This document shows, piece after piece, positions 34,464 to 45,315 of a stretch of DNA of 64,000 nt. Under the pieces are notes generated by a model that saw only the letters and a program-made list of their open reading frames with translations, was not told the origin of the DNA and did no database searches. Made by a program: the position numbers and the translations under genes. Source of the stretch: Flavobacterium sp. ACN6 (GTDB taxonomy: Bacteria; Bacteroidota; Bacteroidia; Flavobacteriales; Flavobacteriaceae); contig NZ_MRCQ01000006.1 in NCBI RefSeq assembly GCF_002304005.1, forward strand, positions 62,001 through 126,000, read 5' to 3'. Positions within the stretch are counted from its first letter, which is position 1, and the number at the start of each line of letters is the position of its first letter.

Positions 34464-35957
34464 ATGGAAGAAAACAAAAAATTAACAACTGCTACAGGAA
34501 CTCCCGTTCCAGACAACCAAAATATACAAACTGCTGGTCCTCGCGGACCTGTTTTATTACAGGACTTTTGGTTTTTAGAAAAAATGGCTCATTTTGACCG
34601 AGAAGTAATTCCAGAGAGAAGAATGCACGCCAAAGGATCTGGAGCTTACGGAACTTTTACCGTAACTCACGATATTACAAAATATACGAGAGCCGACTTG
34701 TTTTCGGAAATTGGAAAAAAGACAGAAATGTTTGCTCGTTTCTCTACTGTTGCAGGAGAAAGAGGTGCTGCTGATGCTGAAAGAGATATTCGCGGTTTTG
34801 CCTTGAAATTTTATACTAATGAAGGTAACTGGGATTTGGTAGGAAATAATACTCCGGTATTTTTCTTTCGTGATCCAATGAAATTTCCTGACTTGAACCA
34901 CGCCGTAAAACGTGATCCGAAAACCAATTTAAGAAGTGCTGATAATAATTGGGATTTTTGGACATTATTACCTGAAGCTTTACACCAAGTAACCATTGTA
35001 ATGAGTGATAGAGGAATTCCGAGATCATACAGACAAATGCATGGATTTGGCAGTCATACTTTTAGTTTTTTAAACGCTCAAAATGAAAGACATTATGTGA
35101 AGTTTCATTTTGTTTCACAGCAGGGAATCGATAATCTTTCTGACGAAGAAGCTGCTGTATTGGTTGGAGGAGATAGAGAAAGCCATCAGCGTGATTTATT
35201 TGATGCTATTGAAGAAGGAAACTTTCCAAAATGGAAATTGTTTGTTCAGATCATGTCAGAAGAACAAGCGGAAAATTATCGTTTTCATCCTTTTGATTTG
35301 ACCAAAGTTTGGTTAAAAGGAGATTTTCCATTGATTCCAGTTGGAGAATTCGAATTAAATAAAAACCCAGAAAATTATTTTGCAGAAGTAGAACAAGCCG
35401 CTTTTAATCCAGCGCATGTGGTTCCTGGCATTAGTTTTTCTCCAGACAAAATGCTGCAGGCACGTTTGTTCTCTTACGGAGATGCGCATAGATACCGTTT
35501 AGGCGTAAACAATTTTCAAATTCCTGTAAACTCACCCAGATGTCCCTATAATACTTTTCACAGAGACGGCGCAATGCGTGTAGACGGAAATAATGGAGGA
35601 CGTAAACATTATGAACCAAACAGCTTTGGAGAATGGCAGGAACAGCCAGAATTTAAAGAACCGCCATTAAAACTTCATGGAGATGCTTGGGCGCATAATT
35701 TTAGAGATGATGATAATGATTATTTCACACAGCCAGGATTATTATTCAGATTACTCACAGACGAGAAAAAACAACTGTTGTTTAAAAATACCGCTGCACA
35801 AGTGGGCGGAGCACAGAAATTCATTCAAATTCGTCACATAAGAAACTGCTTTAAAGCGGATCCGGCATACGGAGAAGGTGTTGCAAATGCCTTAGGAATG
35901 ACAATGGAAGAAGTAAATGCTTTTGATGATCCGAGATTGGCGATTGTGGTTCGTTAA
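34464..35957 (+). CDS. katA: monofunctional heme catalase
   Basis: A 497-residue small-subunit catalase that splits hydrogen peroxide. The catalytic His55 lies in [14 protein letters not shown], the Asn in [10 protein letters not shown] and the proximal Tyr in [14 protein letters not shown], all as expected. The frame extends upstream to 34419, but that start is in the promoter region; [20 protein letters not shown] is the usual beginning. An unusual palindrome precedes it. With Dps it forms the peroxide-defence set of this window. Confidence 0.97.
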   Translation: MEENKKLTTATGTPVPDNQNIQTAGPRGPVLLQDFWFLEKMAHFDREVIPERRMHAKGSGAYGTFTVTHDITKYTRADLFSEIGKKTEMFARFSTVAGERGAADAERDIRGFALKFYTNEGNWDLVGNNTPVFFFRDPMKFPDLNHAVKRDPKTNLRSADNNWDFWTLLPEALHQVTIVMSDRGIPRSYRQMHGFGSHTFSFLNAQNERHYVKFHFVSQQGIDNLSDEEAAVLVGGDRESHQRDLFDAIEEGNFPKWKLFVQIMSEEQAENYRFHPFDLTKVWLKGDFPLIPVGEFELNKNPENYFAEVEQAAFNPAHVVPGISFSPDKMLQARLFSYGDAHRYRLGVNNFQIPVNSPRCPYNTFHRDGAMRVDGNNGGRKHYEPNSFGEWQEQPEFKEPPLKLHGDAWAHNFRDDDNDYFTQPGLLFRLLTDEKKQLLFKNTAAQVGGAQKFIQIRHIRNCFKADPAYGEGVANALGMTMEEVNAFDDPRLAIVVR

Positions 35958-36419
35958 GGAAGGTTCAAAGGTTCAGAGGTTCAAAGGTTCAGAGGCTCAA
36001 AGGTTCAAAGGTTCAAAGGTTCAAAGGTTTTGAGTTTTCAATAGTAAACCCGACAGGTTTCCAAAACCTGTCGGGGTTTGCTTGTGTATAAGCAGAGGTG
36101 TCGGACTGAGCGAAGTCGAAGTCCTTTTAAGTAAAGCAAGCCTTCGACTACGCTCAGGATGACAGTTGTATTCAAAAACAACAAACCCGACAAGTTTTAA
36201 ACTTGTCGGGTTAATTTATTATTTAGTTAGTGCAGAGGTGTCAGACTGAGCGAAGTCGAAGTCCTTTTAAGTAAAGCCAGTCTTCGACTACGCTCAAGAT
36301 GACAGTTGTATTCAAAAATAACAAACCCGACAAGTTTTAAACTTGTCGGGTTTGCTTTTTATAAGATAGAAAAGCCTTTGTCTCTTTGAACCTTTGCCCC
36401 TTTGAACCTTAAAAAAAAA
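35958..36419. repeat. gap with tandem duplicated hairpin repeat
   Basis: A GGTTCAAAG-type simple repeat (35957-36028) is followed by the hairpin CCCGACAGGTTT/AAACCTGTCGGG (36049-36075). A unit of about 120 bp then occurs twice: 36092-36212 and 36232-36352. Each copy has GACTGAGCGAAGTCGAAG, an inverted CTTCGACTACGCTCA and a closing AACCCGACAAGTTT/AAACTTGTCGGGTT stem. The CTTCGACT/AGTCGAAG motif recurs near 56850 and 56970. Confidence 0.75.
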
Positions 36420-37274
36420 CTATGAAAAAACCACCGTCTTATTACTATAAACCATTGTTTTTCTTTCGGCATGTAATTTTATGGCTCTTGCCAAAACGAT
36501 GCGTTCCAAATCACGTCCTTTCATAATGAAATCTTCAATAGAATGAATGTGCGAAACTCGGGCAATATCCTGTTCGATAATCGGGCCTTCGTCTAGTTCT
36601 TCAGTAACATAATGACTGGTAGCTCCAATAATTTTTACACCGCGTTTAAATGCCGAATGGTATGGTTTTGCTCCTGGAAAAGCAGGTAAAAACGAATGGT
36701 GGATATTGATGATTTTATTTTCATAAAGCGAAATCAATTGTGGCGTTATGATCTGCATATAACGCGCTAAAACGATAAAATTGATTTCATATCTTTTTAA
36801 TAATTCAATTTGTCTTGCTTCGCCTTCTTCTTTATTGTCTTTTGTAAAAGGAACATAATGAAACGGAATATCAAATCGCTCTGCAATTGATCTTAAATCA
36901 TTGTGATTACTGATAATTAACGGAATCTCCACATTCAATTCGCCGGCACTGTAACGTCCCAAAATATCAAATAGACAATGATCGTATTTAGAAACAAATA
37001 AAGCCATTTTAGGTTTTTGTTCTTGACTGTACAAATCCCAAGACATATTAAATTTCGCAGCAAGCGCTTTGTCAAAATCTTCCTTTAAACCTTCAACCGT
37101 AATTTGCGGATTGGTAAATTCACATTCTAATCGCATAAAAAAAACATTTTGCTCTACATCAACATGCTGGTCGATATAGGTAATATTTCCCTCTACCTGC
37201 GCAATAAAAGTAGTCACCGAGGCGATAATATTTTTTTGATCTTTACAGTGAATTAGAATGGTTATTTTTTGCAT
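36420..37274 (-). CDS. purU: formyltetrahydrofolate deformylase
   Basis: A 284-residue enzyme that hydrolyses 10-formyl-THF to formate and THF, feeding formate to purine synthesis. An N-terminal ACT domain (about 1-85, ITILIHCKDQKNIIASVTTF) precedes the formyltransferase-like domain with NIHHSFLPAFPGAKP (catalytic Asn and His) and TEELDEGPIIEQD (Asp). It is the usual length. Monocistronic, preceded by a strong palindrome at 37313-37379. Confidence 0.93.
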   Translation of the reverse strand: MQKITILIHCKDQKNIIASVTTFIAQVEGNITYIDQHVDVEQNVFFMRLECEFTNPQITVEGLKEDFDKALAAKFNMSWDLYSQEQKPKMALFVSKYDHCLFDILGRYSAGELNVEIPLIISNHNDLRSIAERFDIPFHYVPFTKDNKEEGEARQIELLKRYEINFIVLARYMQIITPQLISLYENKIINIHHSFLPAFPGAKPYHSAFKRGVKIIGATSHYVTEELDEGPIIEQDIARVSHIHSIEDFIMKGRDLERIVLARAIKLHAERKTMVYSNKTVVFS

Positions 37275-37312
37275 TGTTTCTTTTGGTTTAAGCAGTTAAT
37301 TTTTTTGTTGTT

Positions 37313-37379
37313 TAATCGGTTAATTGTTGATTTGTTTAATCGAAGTTTCGAAGTTTGTAATTAAACGATTAACCGATTA
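37313..37379. repeat. 12-bp inverted repeat upstream of purU
   Basis: TAATCGGTTAAT (37313-37324) and ATTAACCGATTA (37368-37379) are perfectly complementary, 43 nt apart; the loop also holds a shorter TCGAAGTTTCGAAG repeat. It lies between the purU start and the end of the DUF4197 gene on the same strand, so it could be a terminator for the latter or a repeat element. Confidence 0.6.
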
Positions 37380-37407
37380 CACATCTAAACGATTATACAA
37401 TAAAAAT

Positions 37408-38127
37408 TTACTTTCCATCCTGCAGTGCAAATACACTCTTTAATAAAGGAGTTGTTCTTGCAGAGATATCATTTCGAATTTCTTTTTCTTCAACAGCAAT
37501 CATTTTAAATACACCAGCCAAGGCTTGAGTAGTTGTATAATCAGTCAAATCTGGATTTACTTTTTTTACTAAAGGAATAGTATTGTATTTATTGATAATT
37601 TTCGTCCAAACTGCATCGGCGCCAACTTTTTCAAAAGAGTTTTTAATTACAGGATTAAATTTTCCGTATAAAGCTGTTGTTGTGCTTCCTTGCAGGTAAG
37701 TTGTTGCTGCACTGTCATTTCCTAGAAGAATATTTTTAGCATCTGAAAAAGTCATGTTTTTCACCGCAGAAACAAAAATAGGAGTTGCTTCTTTTACTGC
37801 ATCTTCTGCCGCACGATTTAGCATTTTTATTCCTTCATCGGCAAGAGAACTTAAACCTACTTTTCTTAAAGTAGCATCTACTTTTTGTAATTCTTCCGGC
37901 ATTAAAATTTTTACGGCTGTATTTTTATAAAAACCATCAACCGCGGTTAATTTACTTACTTGTTCAGTAATTCCTTTATTTAAAGCTTCTTTTAAACCTG
38001 AAGCAATGTCAACACCGCCAACTCCCGGAATCTGTGATGAGATTTGAGGCAATTGATTTAATGTCTGCTGCACCTGTGCACAAGACGTAAGAGAAAATGT
38101 AACGGCTAATAATAAAATCTTTTTCAT
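37408..38127 (-). CDS. DUF4197 lipoprotein
   Basis: A 239-residue protein from the ATG at 38127 (an earlier start at 38151 adds 8 residues and is unlikely). The leader MKKILLLAVTFSLTSCAQVQ gives lipidation at Cys16. The mature chain is helical, with GLKEALNKGITEQVSKLTAV, AVKILMPEELQKVDATLRKV and NPDLTDYTTTQALAGVFKMI, the blocks of DUF4197, a family of unknown function. It is probably anchored to the inner leaflet of the outer membrane. Confidence 0.85.
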   Translation of the reverse strand: MKKILLLAVTFSLTSCAQVQQTLNQLPQISSQIPGVGGVDIASGLKEALNKGITEQVSKLTAVDGFYKNTAVKILMPEELQKVDATLRKVGLSSLADEGIKMLNRAAEDAVKEATPIFVSAVKNMTFSDAKNILLGNDSAATTYLQGSTTTALYGKFNPVIKNSFEKVGADAVWTKIINKYNTIPLVKKVNPDLTDYTTTQALAGVFKMIAVEEKEIRNDISARTTPLLKSVFALQDGK

Positions 38128-38355
38128 TTGTTGGGGATTATTAAGTTTCAAAAATACTACTTATTCAAAAATAAAGCCATAAAAATATTCTACGAGTTCA
38201 AACAATTTGTTTAATTAATAACACTTGTTTTTTTTAATTGGTTCAAATGAACATTTCCAGCTAATTTTTTGCACTGCTTTAAATTAAGCATTGTATTTAC
38301 AAAAAAAATCACCTTATAGTTTTATAAGATGACTTTTAGTTTTTTGTATCAAATT

Positions 38356-39228
38356 TTAACGATTATTAAATGCAATTTCTGTTAAGGCCTCAGGATTACT
38401 AACTGCTTTAACAACCTCTTGTTTGCGCATATTGTCATTATCTCCAGTTCCTGTACTTAACAGCAGTTTTTTGGGAATAATTGGTTTTTCATCGAAAATA
38501 GAGGCATATAATAAAACTGCTTGTAAGAATCCACCATCATTTAAAAAGTGAAGAGTGTTTTTTCCGTAGCGAAGGAGATCGGTGTTGTTTTTAAGATAAT
38601 TGTACCCATTTTTACCATCATAAGCATCTTTGACAGCATCGCCGACTCGCAAAACACCAGCATTTTTGATAAATACTGACGCCATTACAGCATTTTTACG
38701 TAATTCTTTGTAATAAGTATTGTATTCTGAATTCGTGTATGCTACTGGGGACATTGCCTGATAAATATATACCGCTGCATCGGGACTATTTTTATGTATT
38801 TTTTCTATTATGAATTTTAAATTATTCCTGTACTTTTCGAGTTCATTTAATGCAATTGGTGTTGCTTCCTGAATTACAATATAATCGTAATAATTTCCGT
38901 CTTTATCTCTATTAGAAAAATTCTGATTCGCTTCAGTTTTATTGGTAGCGTAAACTTTATCAAGCGGTACACCCATTGTTACTAACTGCTGTACATAGAC
39001 ACGTTTGTTATTAGCATTGCAAAGCTCTTGAAATAATGTTGGAGCACTAACGAAGTATTCGATTTGGCTGTTTCCTACAAATAATATGCGAGTAGGACCA
39101 AGCGCTTTTGGTGCTTGAGGTCTATTGACTTTTATTGAATCAATTGAACTTTCAGATATTTTTGCTGTTTTATTGCAGGCAGAAAAAAGAATTGCTGTAA
39201 TACTCAAAAATAAAATGTGCTTTTTCAT
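38356..39228 (-). CDS. SGNH-hydrolase-like lipoprotein
   Basis: A 290-residue protein from the ATG at 39228 (the frame extends 13 residues further). The leader MKKHILFLSITAILFSACNK is a lipoprotein signal. RILFVGNSQIEYFV is an SGNH block I with the nucleophile Ser in GNS. YDYIVIQEATP resembles block III. In block V the usual DxxH reads N-T-L-H (KNTLHFLNDGGFLQA), so the Asp is replaced by Asn. It is probably an exported esterase-like or decayed hydrolase; the substrate is unknown. Confidence 0.7.
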   Translation of the reverse strand: MKKHILFLSITAILFSACNKTAKISESSIDSIKVNRPQAPKALGPTRILFVGNSQIEYFVSAPTLFQELCNANNKRVYVQQLVTMGVPLDKVYATNKTEANQNFSNRDKDGNYYDYIVIQEATPIALNELEKYRNNLKFIIEKIHKNSPDAAVYIYQAMSPVAYTNSEYNTYYKELRKNAVMASVFIKNAGVLRVGDAVKDAYDGKNGYNYLKNNTDLLRYGKNTLHFLNDGGFLQAVLLYASIFDEKPIIPKKLLLSTGTGDNDNMRKQEVVKAVSNPEALTEIAFNNR

Positions 39229-39342
39229 TATGAATTTAATTAAAAAGAGATTTTTAAATTTTGGCAAATTTCTCTTTAATTACGCACAATGTAAGCTTCA
39301 ATAAGGTTTTAAAATGATAGTTTAAGACAAAAAGAAAGAGCT

Positions 39343-39696
39343 CTAAGTATATTTTAAATACTTAGTGTCAGGATTATAAACAGGATTATTTTTATTCAGC
39401 TCAGACAATATAATCTGTGTATAATCTCTTCCTCCTTTAATTAAATAGTAAAAAGATTTTACCACATATATTGGTCCGTAAGGAAATATACGCCACCCAG
39501 CAGATAAATTTCTAAAGAAATGTTTTAAAGCATATTTAAATGTATTTTCTTCTGGGCGAATAAAATAAACATTAGAAGCTTTAAATTTTTTCATAAGTTT
39601 TGAAATGGTATTCGGAAAAATTATAAATCTTCCTCCTTGTTGTACTAATACATTTATTTCAAACATTGTAAGACCTTCGATGTTGTTCGTTTTCAT
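39343..39696 (-). CDS. hypothetical protein, 117 residues
   Basis: Not recognised. Soluble, basic and aromatic-rich: FEINVLVQQGGRFIIFPNTI, then YALKHFFRNLSAGWRIFPYG and YYLIKGGRDYTQIILSEL. The GGRFIIFP...RPEENTF pattern suggests a small folded domain. No signal peptide. It stands alone between the SGNH-like gene and the L,D-transpeptidase. Confidence 0.5.
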   Translation of the reverse strand: MKTNNIEGLTMFEINVLVQQGGRFIIFPNTISKLMKKFKASNVYFIRPEENTFKYALKHFFRNLSAGWRIFPYGPIYVVKSFYYLIKGGRDYTQIILSELNKNNPVYNPDTKYLKYT

Positions 39697-39831
39697 AATA
39701 ATTAGTTTTAAATATTATAAAATTAGCAGTATAATGATAGGGCAAAATTAATATGCCTGACAAGGTGCTTTTTGCCTGTAAAAGGTTTTAAAGTAATAAG
39801 TTAAGTTTTTTTTTATTTCTGAAATTGAATA

Positions 39832-39870
39832 AAAAAGAGAGAAATTACCATAGAATGGTAATTTCTCTCT
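39832..39870 (-). terminator. terminator of the L,D-transpeptidase gene
   Basis: GAGAGAAATTACCAT and ATGGTAATTTCTCTC form a 15-bp perfect stem with a 3-nt loop; on the minus strand a T-run follows. Confidence 0.9.
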
Positions 39871-39889
39871 AAAAATGAATAAAATTATA

Positions 39890-41437
39890 TTATTGAGCGG
39901 CTACTGAACTTTCAGGAGTGAACTCTTTATCTTTTTCATATACATCTTGGAAAAAACCAATTTCTCCATTTTCATTTACCAATGATGTAAAATAGGTAAT
40001 ATAGATAGGAACTTTTTTAGATAATTTAAAACTGTTTTCAGCTTTACCATCCATAGCTTTGTCGATTTTAGCGGCAGTCCATTCTGGATAATCTTGTAAC
40101 ATTGCAACGGCCAATTCTTTAGCTAATTTTACATTAATACAACCGTGGCTGAAAGTTCTCTTTTCAAAATCGAATAAAGTTTTAGAAGGTGTATCATGCA
40201 TATAAATATCGTCTGGATTTGGAAACATAAATTTTACCAAACCTAACGAATTATCTGGACCTGGTTTTTGTCGAACTTGTCCTTTGACCATTTCCATATT
40301 TTTTTCTGCAAGATAATTTGGATCTGAAGCAATTTTAGATTTTAATTCGTTTTGAACAATACTTTGAGGAACTGTCCAATAAGGGCTGAAAACGATTCTG
40401 TCAATTTCACTGTTAAATATCGTTGTTTTAGTCAAAGGAGCTCCAACAAAAACACTTGAAGTTAATTGTACTTTTCCGTTTTTCACATAAACCAATTCAT
40501 AAGAAGGAACATTTACCAAAACATATTCATCGCTTGCAGCAATTTGAGCAGAAATCGCACGGCATCTTTCCATATTCAGCGATAAAGTTTCCATTTTATC
40601 AGAAAGCGGAATATTCATTTCATTAATATGTTCTTCTGCAAGGATATAATTAGGTTTAAATCCGTTACGAACTTTATATTTCATAACAGCATCCATTAGT
40701 TCACGGTCATAAAAATCGCTTTTAGAATCATGTTTTAAATCACCCATTAAATACAATCTCGTTCTTACCTGCGCAATTGTGTTTGAAACTGCATCTGGAC
40801 GCAATTCCTTATATGGAGTTTCCGTAACAATAGGTTTCCATTTATGCGTTTTTTCTATTCTTTTATATTTTGTCAATACATCCTGTAGTTTATAGTACTG
40901 TTCAAATTGCACTTTTTCATCTGTTGAGGCAACCGCAGTTGCTTCTTCAATTGTGCTGTAGTTTAAGAAGTCTTTCAGCGTTTCGTTATAAGACAATTTT
41001 TTCTTGTCTGCATTACTTTTTTTAGTGTACAATACGTATAAGGAACTTAAAAGCATGTCAGCGTCGGTTTTTGAAAGCTTTGTTTCTGATGAGTTATCAA
41101 ATAATTGATCAATCTCTTTTTGGTAGGGAATAATTAGATCGTTTGTTTTTTTTGCTTTTTCATATAAAACAGTTCCAAACTCATTGATATCATTTTCATC
41201 AAACCAAATAGATCCCAGGCTTCTGTTTTTGTATAATGACATGACATCAGATTTATATTTTTTCAAATCGGAATATCTCTTAAAGAAGTCGTTTGAAATT
41301 TCGTTTACATCTGAATTGTAAACTGCTGCATTGGTTAAAGTTCTTTTATTTTGAGGAGTATTATTTTCAATTCCTTTGAAAGAAAATATAAAGAAACTCA
41401 AACCTAAAATTAGGGTGAATGAATAAAATGTTTTCAT
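39890..41437 (-). CDS. L,D-transpeptidase (YkuD) with scaffold domain
   Basis: A 515-residue exported protein. A signal peptide (LILGLSFFIFSFKGIEN) leads to a long helical scaffold (about 60-260), a PG-binding-like segment (IAQVRTRLYLMGDLKH) and the YkuD catalytic domain (about 300-480). Its active-site Cys lies in FSHGCINVKLAKELA near 430, with the His in IYMHDTPSKTLF. This layout is that of the YcbB/LdtD scaffold group. It cross-links or modifies peptidoglycan in the periplasm. Confidence 0.93.
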   Translation of the reverse strand: MKTFYSFTLILGLSFFIFSFKGIENNTPQNKRTLTNAAVYNSDVNEISNDFFKRYSDLKKYKSDVMSLYKNRSLGSIWFDENDINEFGTVLYEKAKKTNDLIIPYQKEIDQLFDNSSETKLSKTDADMLLSSLYVLYTKKSNADKKKLSYNETLKDFLNYSTIEEATAVASTDEKVQFEQYYKLQDVLTKYKRIEKTHKWKPIVTETPYKELRPDAVSNTIAQVRTRLYLMGDLKHDSKSDFYDRELMDAVMKYKVRNGFKPNYILAEEHINEMNIPLSDKMETLSLNMERCRAISAQIAASDEYVLVNVPSYELVYVKNGKVQLTSSVFVGAPLTKTTIFNSEIDRIVFSPYWTVPQSIVQNELKSKIASDPNYLAEKNMEMVKGQVRQKPGPDNSLGLVKFMFPNPDDIYMHDTPSKTLFDFEKRTFSHGCINVKLAKELAVAMLQDYPEWTAAKIDKAMDGKAENSFKLSKKVPIYITYFTSLVNENGEIGFFQDVYEKDKEFTPESSVAAQ

Positions 41438-41729
41438 TTTTTAAATTTTTACGTTAGTACTTTTTTTATGTAAGTGGTTGGGTAAAAATTGGGGCTTTTC
41501 TACAATGCTAAATTACGCTACAGTGCCCTCAGACATGTTTCCTGATTTTATTTAAATGTTGCGAAATTGCCATGTCTTTAAGCTTTCGTTAACTATATCA
41601 ATTAGTTACGTAAAAAATTGCCCGTTGGGTTTACGAAATCGATTTATTTTTGTTAAGATAAGCTAATAGTGATGACCGAATATTAAAATAATTTGTAAAT
41701 TGCCTCCATAAAATTATCATATTCATAAA

Positions 41730-44700
41730 ATGGAACAACAAAAACCATATATTCCTAAAAATAAAGTAAGAATTGTAACAGCTGCTTCACTTTTTGACGG
41801 TCACGATGCCGCGATAAACATTATGCGCCGTATTATCCAGTCAACAGGAGTTGAGGTAATTCATCTCGGTCATGACAGAAGTGTTGAAGAAGTGGTGAAT
41901 ACCGCTATTCAGGAAGATGCTAATGCGATTGCAATGACGTCTTACCAAGGAGGACACAATGAATACTTTAAATATATGTATGATCTGCTTCACGAAAAAG
42001 GAGCGGGACATATTAAGATATTTGGCGGCGGCGGCGGTGTAATTCTGCCAAGCGAGATTTCAGAATTACATGAATATGGTATTACCAGAATTTATTCTCC
42101 AGACGACGGCCGTTCTTTAGGCCTGCAGGGAATGATTAATGATTTGGTAGAACGTTCTGATTTTCCTATAGGAGATCAATTAAACGGAGAAATTGATTAT
42201 ATCGAAAATAAAATACCCACAGCAATTGCACGTTTGATTTCATCGGCAGAAAATTTCCCAGAAATTGCAAAACCTGTTTTTGATAAAATTCATGAAAGTA
42301 ATGCCAATTCTAAAATTCCAGTTTTGGGAATTACAGGAACGGGTGGTGCCGGAAAATCTTCATTGGTTGACGAATTAGTCCGTCGTTTTTTAATTGATTT
42401 TCCAGAAAAAACGATAGGATTGGTTTCTGTTGATCCTTCAAAAAGAAAAACGGGAGGAGCACTTTTAGGAGACAGAATTAGGATGAATGCTATTAATAAT
42501 CCAAGAGTTTATATGCGTTCGCTGGCAACACGTCAGTCGAATCTGGCTTTGTCTAAATATGTAGCCGAAGCGATTCAGGTTCTAAAAGCAGCAAAATACG
42601 ATTTGATTATTCTGGAAACTTCAGGAATTGGTCAGTCTGATACCGAAATCATGGATCATTCTGATGTATCCTTATATGTAATGACACCAGAATTTGGAGC
42701 GGCTACACAATTGGAAAAAATTGATATGCTTGATTTTGCCGATTTAGTGGCATTAAATAAATTTGATAAAAGAGGCGCGCTGGATGCTTTACGCGATGTA
42801 AAAAAACAATATCAAAGAAACCATAATCTTTGGGATAAGAATCCAGATGAAATGCCGGTTTTTGGAACGATTGCTTCGCAGTTTAACGATCCCGGAATGA
42901 ACACGCTTTACAAAGCGATTATGGATAAAGTGGTTGAAAAAACCGATTCTGATTTGAAATCGACTTTTGAAATCACCAAAGAAATGAGCGAGAAAATCTT
43001 CGTAATTCCACCACACAGAACACGTTATTTATCTGAAATTGCAGAGAATAACAGATCTTATGACGAAATTGCACTTTCGCAGCAAAAAGTAGCACAGAAA
43101 TTATATGGAATTTTCAAAACCATTGAATCGGTTTCTGGGAAAGTTCCGCAAATTAATAAAGCAGGAATTGATGATGCTACAGTTTTACCAAGCGGAATCG
43201 CTGAACACGACGAAAACAGAATCTTTTTAAATCTATTGCTGAATCAATTTGATAAAGTAAAAATGGACTTAGACCCATACAATTGGGAAATTATCCTGAA
43301 TTGGGATGAAAAAGCAGCGAAATACAAAAATCCAGTTTACTCTTTTAAAGTTCGCGATAAAGAAATCAAGATTGCAACGCACTCTGAAAGTTTATCGCAT
43401 TTACAGATTCCGAAAATTGCTTTACCTAAATATGAAGGCTGGGGCGATATCTTGCGTTGGAATTTACAGGAAAATGTTCCTGGCGAATTTCCATTTGCTT
43501 CGGGATTATATCCGTTTAAGCGTGAAGGTGAAGATCCGTCGCGAATGTTTGCAGGCGAGGGCGGACCAGAAAGAACCAACAAGCGTTTTCATTACGTAAG
43601 CGCGGGAATGCCTGCCAAACGACTTTCGACTGCTTTTGACAGTGTTACTTTATACGGAAACGATCCAGATTTGCGTCCCGATATTTACGGAAAAATTGGA
43701 AATGCAGGAGTTTCAATCTGCTGTTTAGACGATGCTAAAAAACTATACTCAGGTTTCGATTTGGTTCATGCCTTAACTTCGGTAAGTATGACCATTAACG
43801 GGCCTGCGCCAATGTTATTAGGTTTCTTTATGAATGCCGCAATCGATCAGCAATGTGAGATTTACATCAAAGCAAATGAATTAGAAAAAGAAGTTGAGGC
43901 AAAAATCAACAAAATATATAAAGACAAAGGAATCGAAAGACCAAAATACCAAGGCGATTTACCAGAAGGAAACAACGGTTTAGGATTAATGCTTTTGGGC
44001 GTAATTGGAGATCAGGTTTTACCTTTGGACATTTATAACGAAATAAAAGTAAAAACGTTATCGCAAGTTCGCGGAACGGTTCAGGCCGATATTTTAAAAG
44101 AAGATCAGGCGCAGAATACTTGTATTTTCTCAACTGAATTTGCTTTGCGATTAATGGGTGATGTTCAGGAATATTTTATTACCAAAAACGTTCGTAATTT
44201 CTATTCGGTTTCGATTTCTGGATATCATATTGCCGAGGCGGGAGCAAACCCAATTACGCAATTGGCGTTTACGCTTTCAAATGGTTTCACTTACGTGGAA
44301 TATTATTTGAGCCGCGGAATGAACATCAACGATTTTGGTCCGAATTTATCATTTTTCTTCTCGAATGGAGTAGATCCAGAATATTCAGTTATTGGACGTG
44401 TGGCTCGTAAAATTTGGGCAAAAGCCATGAAAAACAAATACGGAGCCAACGAAAGAGCACAAATGCTAAAATACCATATTCAGACTTCTGGACGTTCGTT
44501 ACACGCGCAGGAAATTGATTTTAATGATATTAGAACGACTTTACAGGCTTTATACGCCATTTATGACAACTGTAATTCATTGCACACCAATGCTTACGAC
44601 GAAGCGATTACAACGCCAACAGAAGAATCGGTGCGTCGTGCAATGGCAATTCAGTTGATTATTAATAAAGAATTAGGTTTAGCGAAAAACGAAAACCCAA

Positions 44701-45170
44701 TTCAAGGTTCGTTCATCATCGAAGAATTAACTGATTTAGTTGAAGCTGCGGTTTTACAAGAATTCGACAGAATTACAGAAAGAGGCGGCGTTCTAGGTGC
44801 AATGGAAACGATGTACCAGAGATCTAAAATTCAGGAAGAGAGTTTGTATTACGAAACTTTAAAACACAACGGAGATTTCCCAATTGTGGGTGTAAATACT
44901 TTCTTGAGTTCAAAAGGTTCGCCAACGGTAATTCCGGCTGAGGTAATTCGCGCCACAGAAGAAGAAAAACAATATCAAATTACGATGTTGGATAACCTGC
45001 ATAATTTCCACGAAGCAAAAGTAAACGAACATTTAAATACGTTACAGCAAGCCGCTATTAAAAACGAAAACTTATTCGATCATTTAATGGAAGCTACAAA
45101 GGTTTGTTCTTTGGGTCAGATTACTTCGGCGTTGTTTGAAGTGGGGGGGCAGTATAGAAGGAATATGTAG
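41730..45170 (+). CDS. icmF: fused isobutyryl-CoA mutase (IcmF type)
   Basis: A 1146-residue single-chain acyl-CoA mutase. Residues 12-150 bind B12 ([11 protein letters not shown], His25 as the lower ligand). Residues 200-400 are a MeaB-like G-protein chaperone with P-loop GTGGAGKSS near 205 and [19 protein letters not shown]. The rest is the substrate-binding TIM barrel, with [40 protein letters not shown] and [20 protein letters not shown]. The order B12, GTPase, mutase is that of IcmF rather than MutA/MutB or Sbm. It interconverts isobutyryl- and butyryl-CoA, or a related acyl pair, and probably serves branched-chain or odd-chain acid metabolism. Confidence 0.95.
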   Translation: MEQQKPYIPKNKVRIVTAASLFDGHDAAINIMRRIIQSTGVEVIHLGHDRSVEEVVNTAIQEDANAIAMTSYQGGHNEYFKYMYDLLHEKGAGHIKIFGGGGGVILPSEISELHEYGITRIYSPDDGRSLGLQGMINDLVERSDFPIGDQLNGEIDYIENKIPTAIARLISSAENFPEIAKPVFDKIHESNANSKIPVLGITGTGGAGKSSLVDELVRRFLIDFPEKTIGLVSVDPSKRKTGGALLGDRIRMNAINNPRVYMRSLATRQSNLALSKYVAEAIQVLKAAKYDLIILETSGIGQSDTEIMDHSDVSLYVMTPEFGAATQLEKIDMLDFADLVALNKFDKRGALDALRDVKKQYQRNHNLWDKNPDEMPVFGTIASQFNDPGMNTLYKAIMDKVVEKTDSDLKSTFEITKEMSEKIFVIPPHRTRYLSEIAENNRSYDEIALSQQKVAQKLYGIFKTIESVSGKVPQINKAGIDDATVLPSGIAEHDENRIFLNLLLNQFDKVKMDLDPYNWEIILNWDEKAAKYKNPVYSFKVRDKEIKIATHSESLSHLQIPKIALPKYEGWGDILRWNLQENVPGEFPFASGLYPFKREGEDPSRMFAGEGGPERTNKRFHYVSAGMPAKRLSTAFDSVTLYGNDPDLRPDIYGKIGNAGVSICCLDDAKKLYSGFDLVHALTSVSMTINGPAPMLLGFFMNAAIDQQCEIYIKANELEKEVEAKINKIYKDKGIERPKYQGDLPEGNNGLGLMLLGVIGDQVLPLDIYNEIKVKTLSQVRGTVQADILKEDQAQNTCIFSTEFALRLMGDVQEYFITKNVRNFYSVSISGYHIAEAGANPITQLAFTLSNGFTYVEYYLSRGMNINDFGPNLSFFFSNGVDPEYSVIGRVARKIWAKAMKNKYGANERAQMLKYHIQTSGRSLHAQEIDFNDIRTTLQALYAIYDNCNSLHTNAYDEAITTPTEESVRRAMAIQLIINKELGLAKNENPIQGSFIIEELTDLVEAAVLQEFDRITERGGVLGAMETMYQRSKIQEESLYYETLKHNGDFPIVGVNTFLSSKGSPTVIPAEVIRATEEEKQYQITMLDNLHNFHEAKVNEHLNTLQQAAIKNENLFDHLMEATKVCSLGQITSALFEVGGQYRRNM

Positions 45171-45196
45171 ATTTTACTATTTTATATCTATAGATA

Positions 45197-45226
45197 AAAA
45201 CCTCTCATTATATGAGAGGTTTTTTT
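45197..45226 (+). terminator. terminator of icmF
   Basis: AAACCTCTCAT and ATGAGAGGTTT pair around a 3-nt loop and a T-run follows. Confidence 0.88.
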
Positions 45227-45315
45227 ATAATATTTTAAATTATAGTGACGAAAAATATAATGAAAGAGTTACTGTATTCGAGAGGTTTTAATAAAAAAAG
45301 CTTCTTAGTCGAAGC

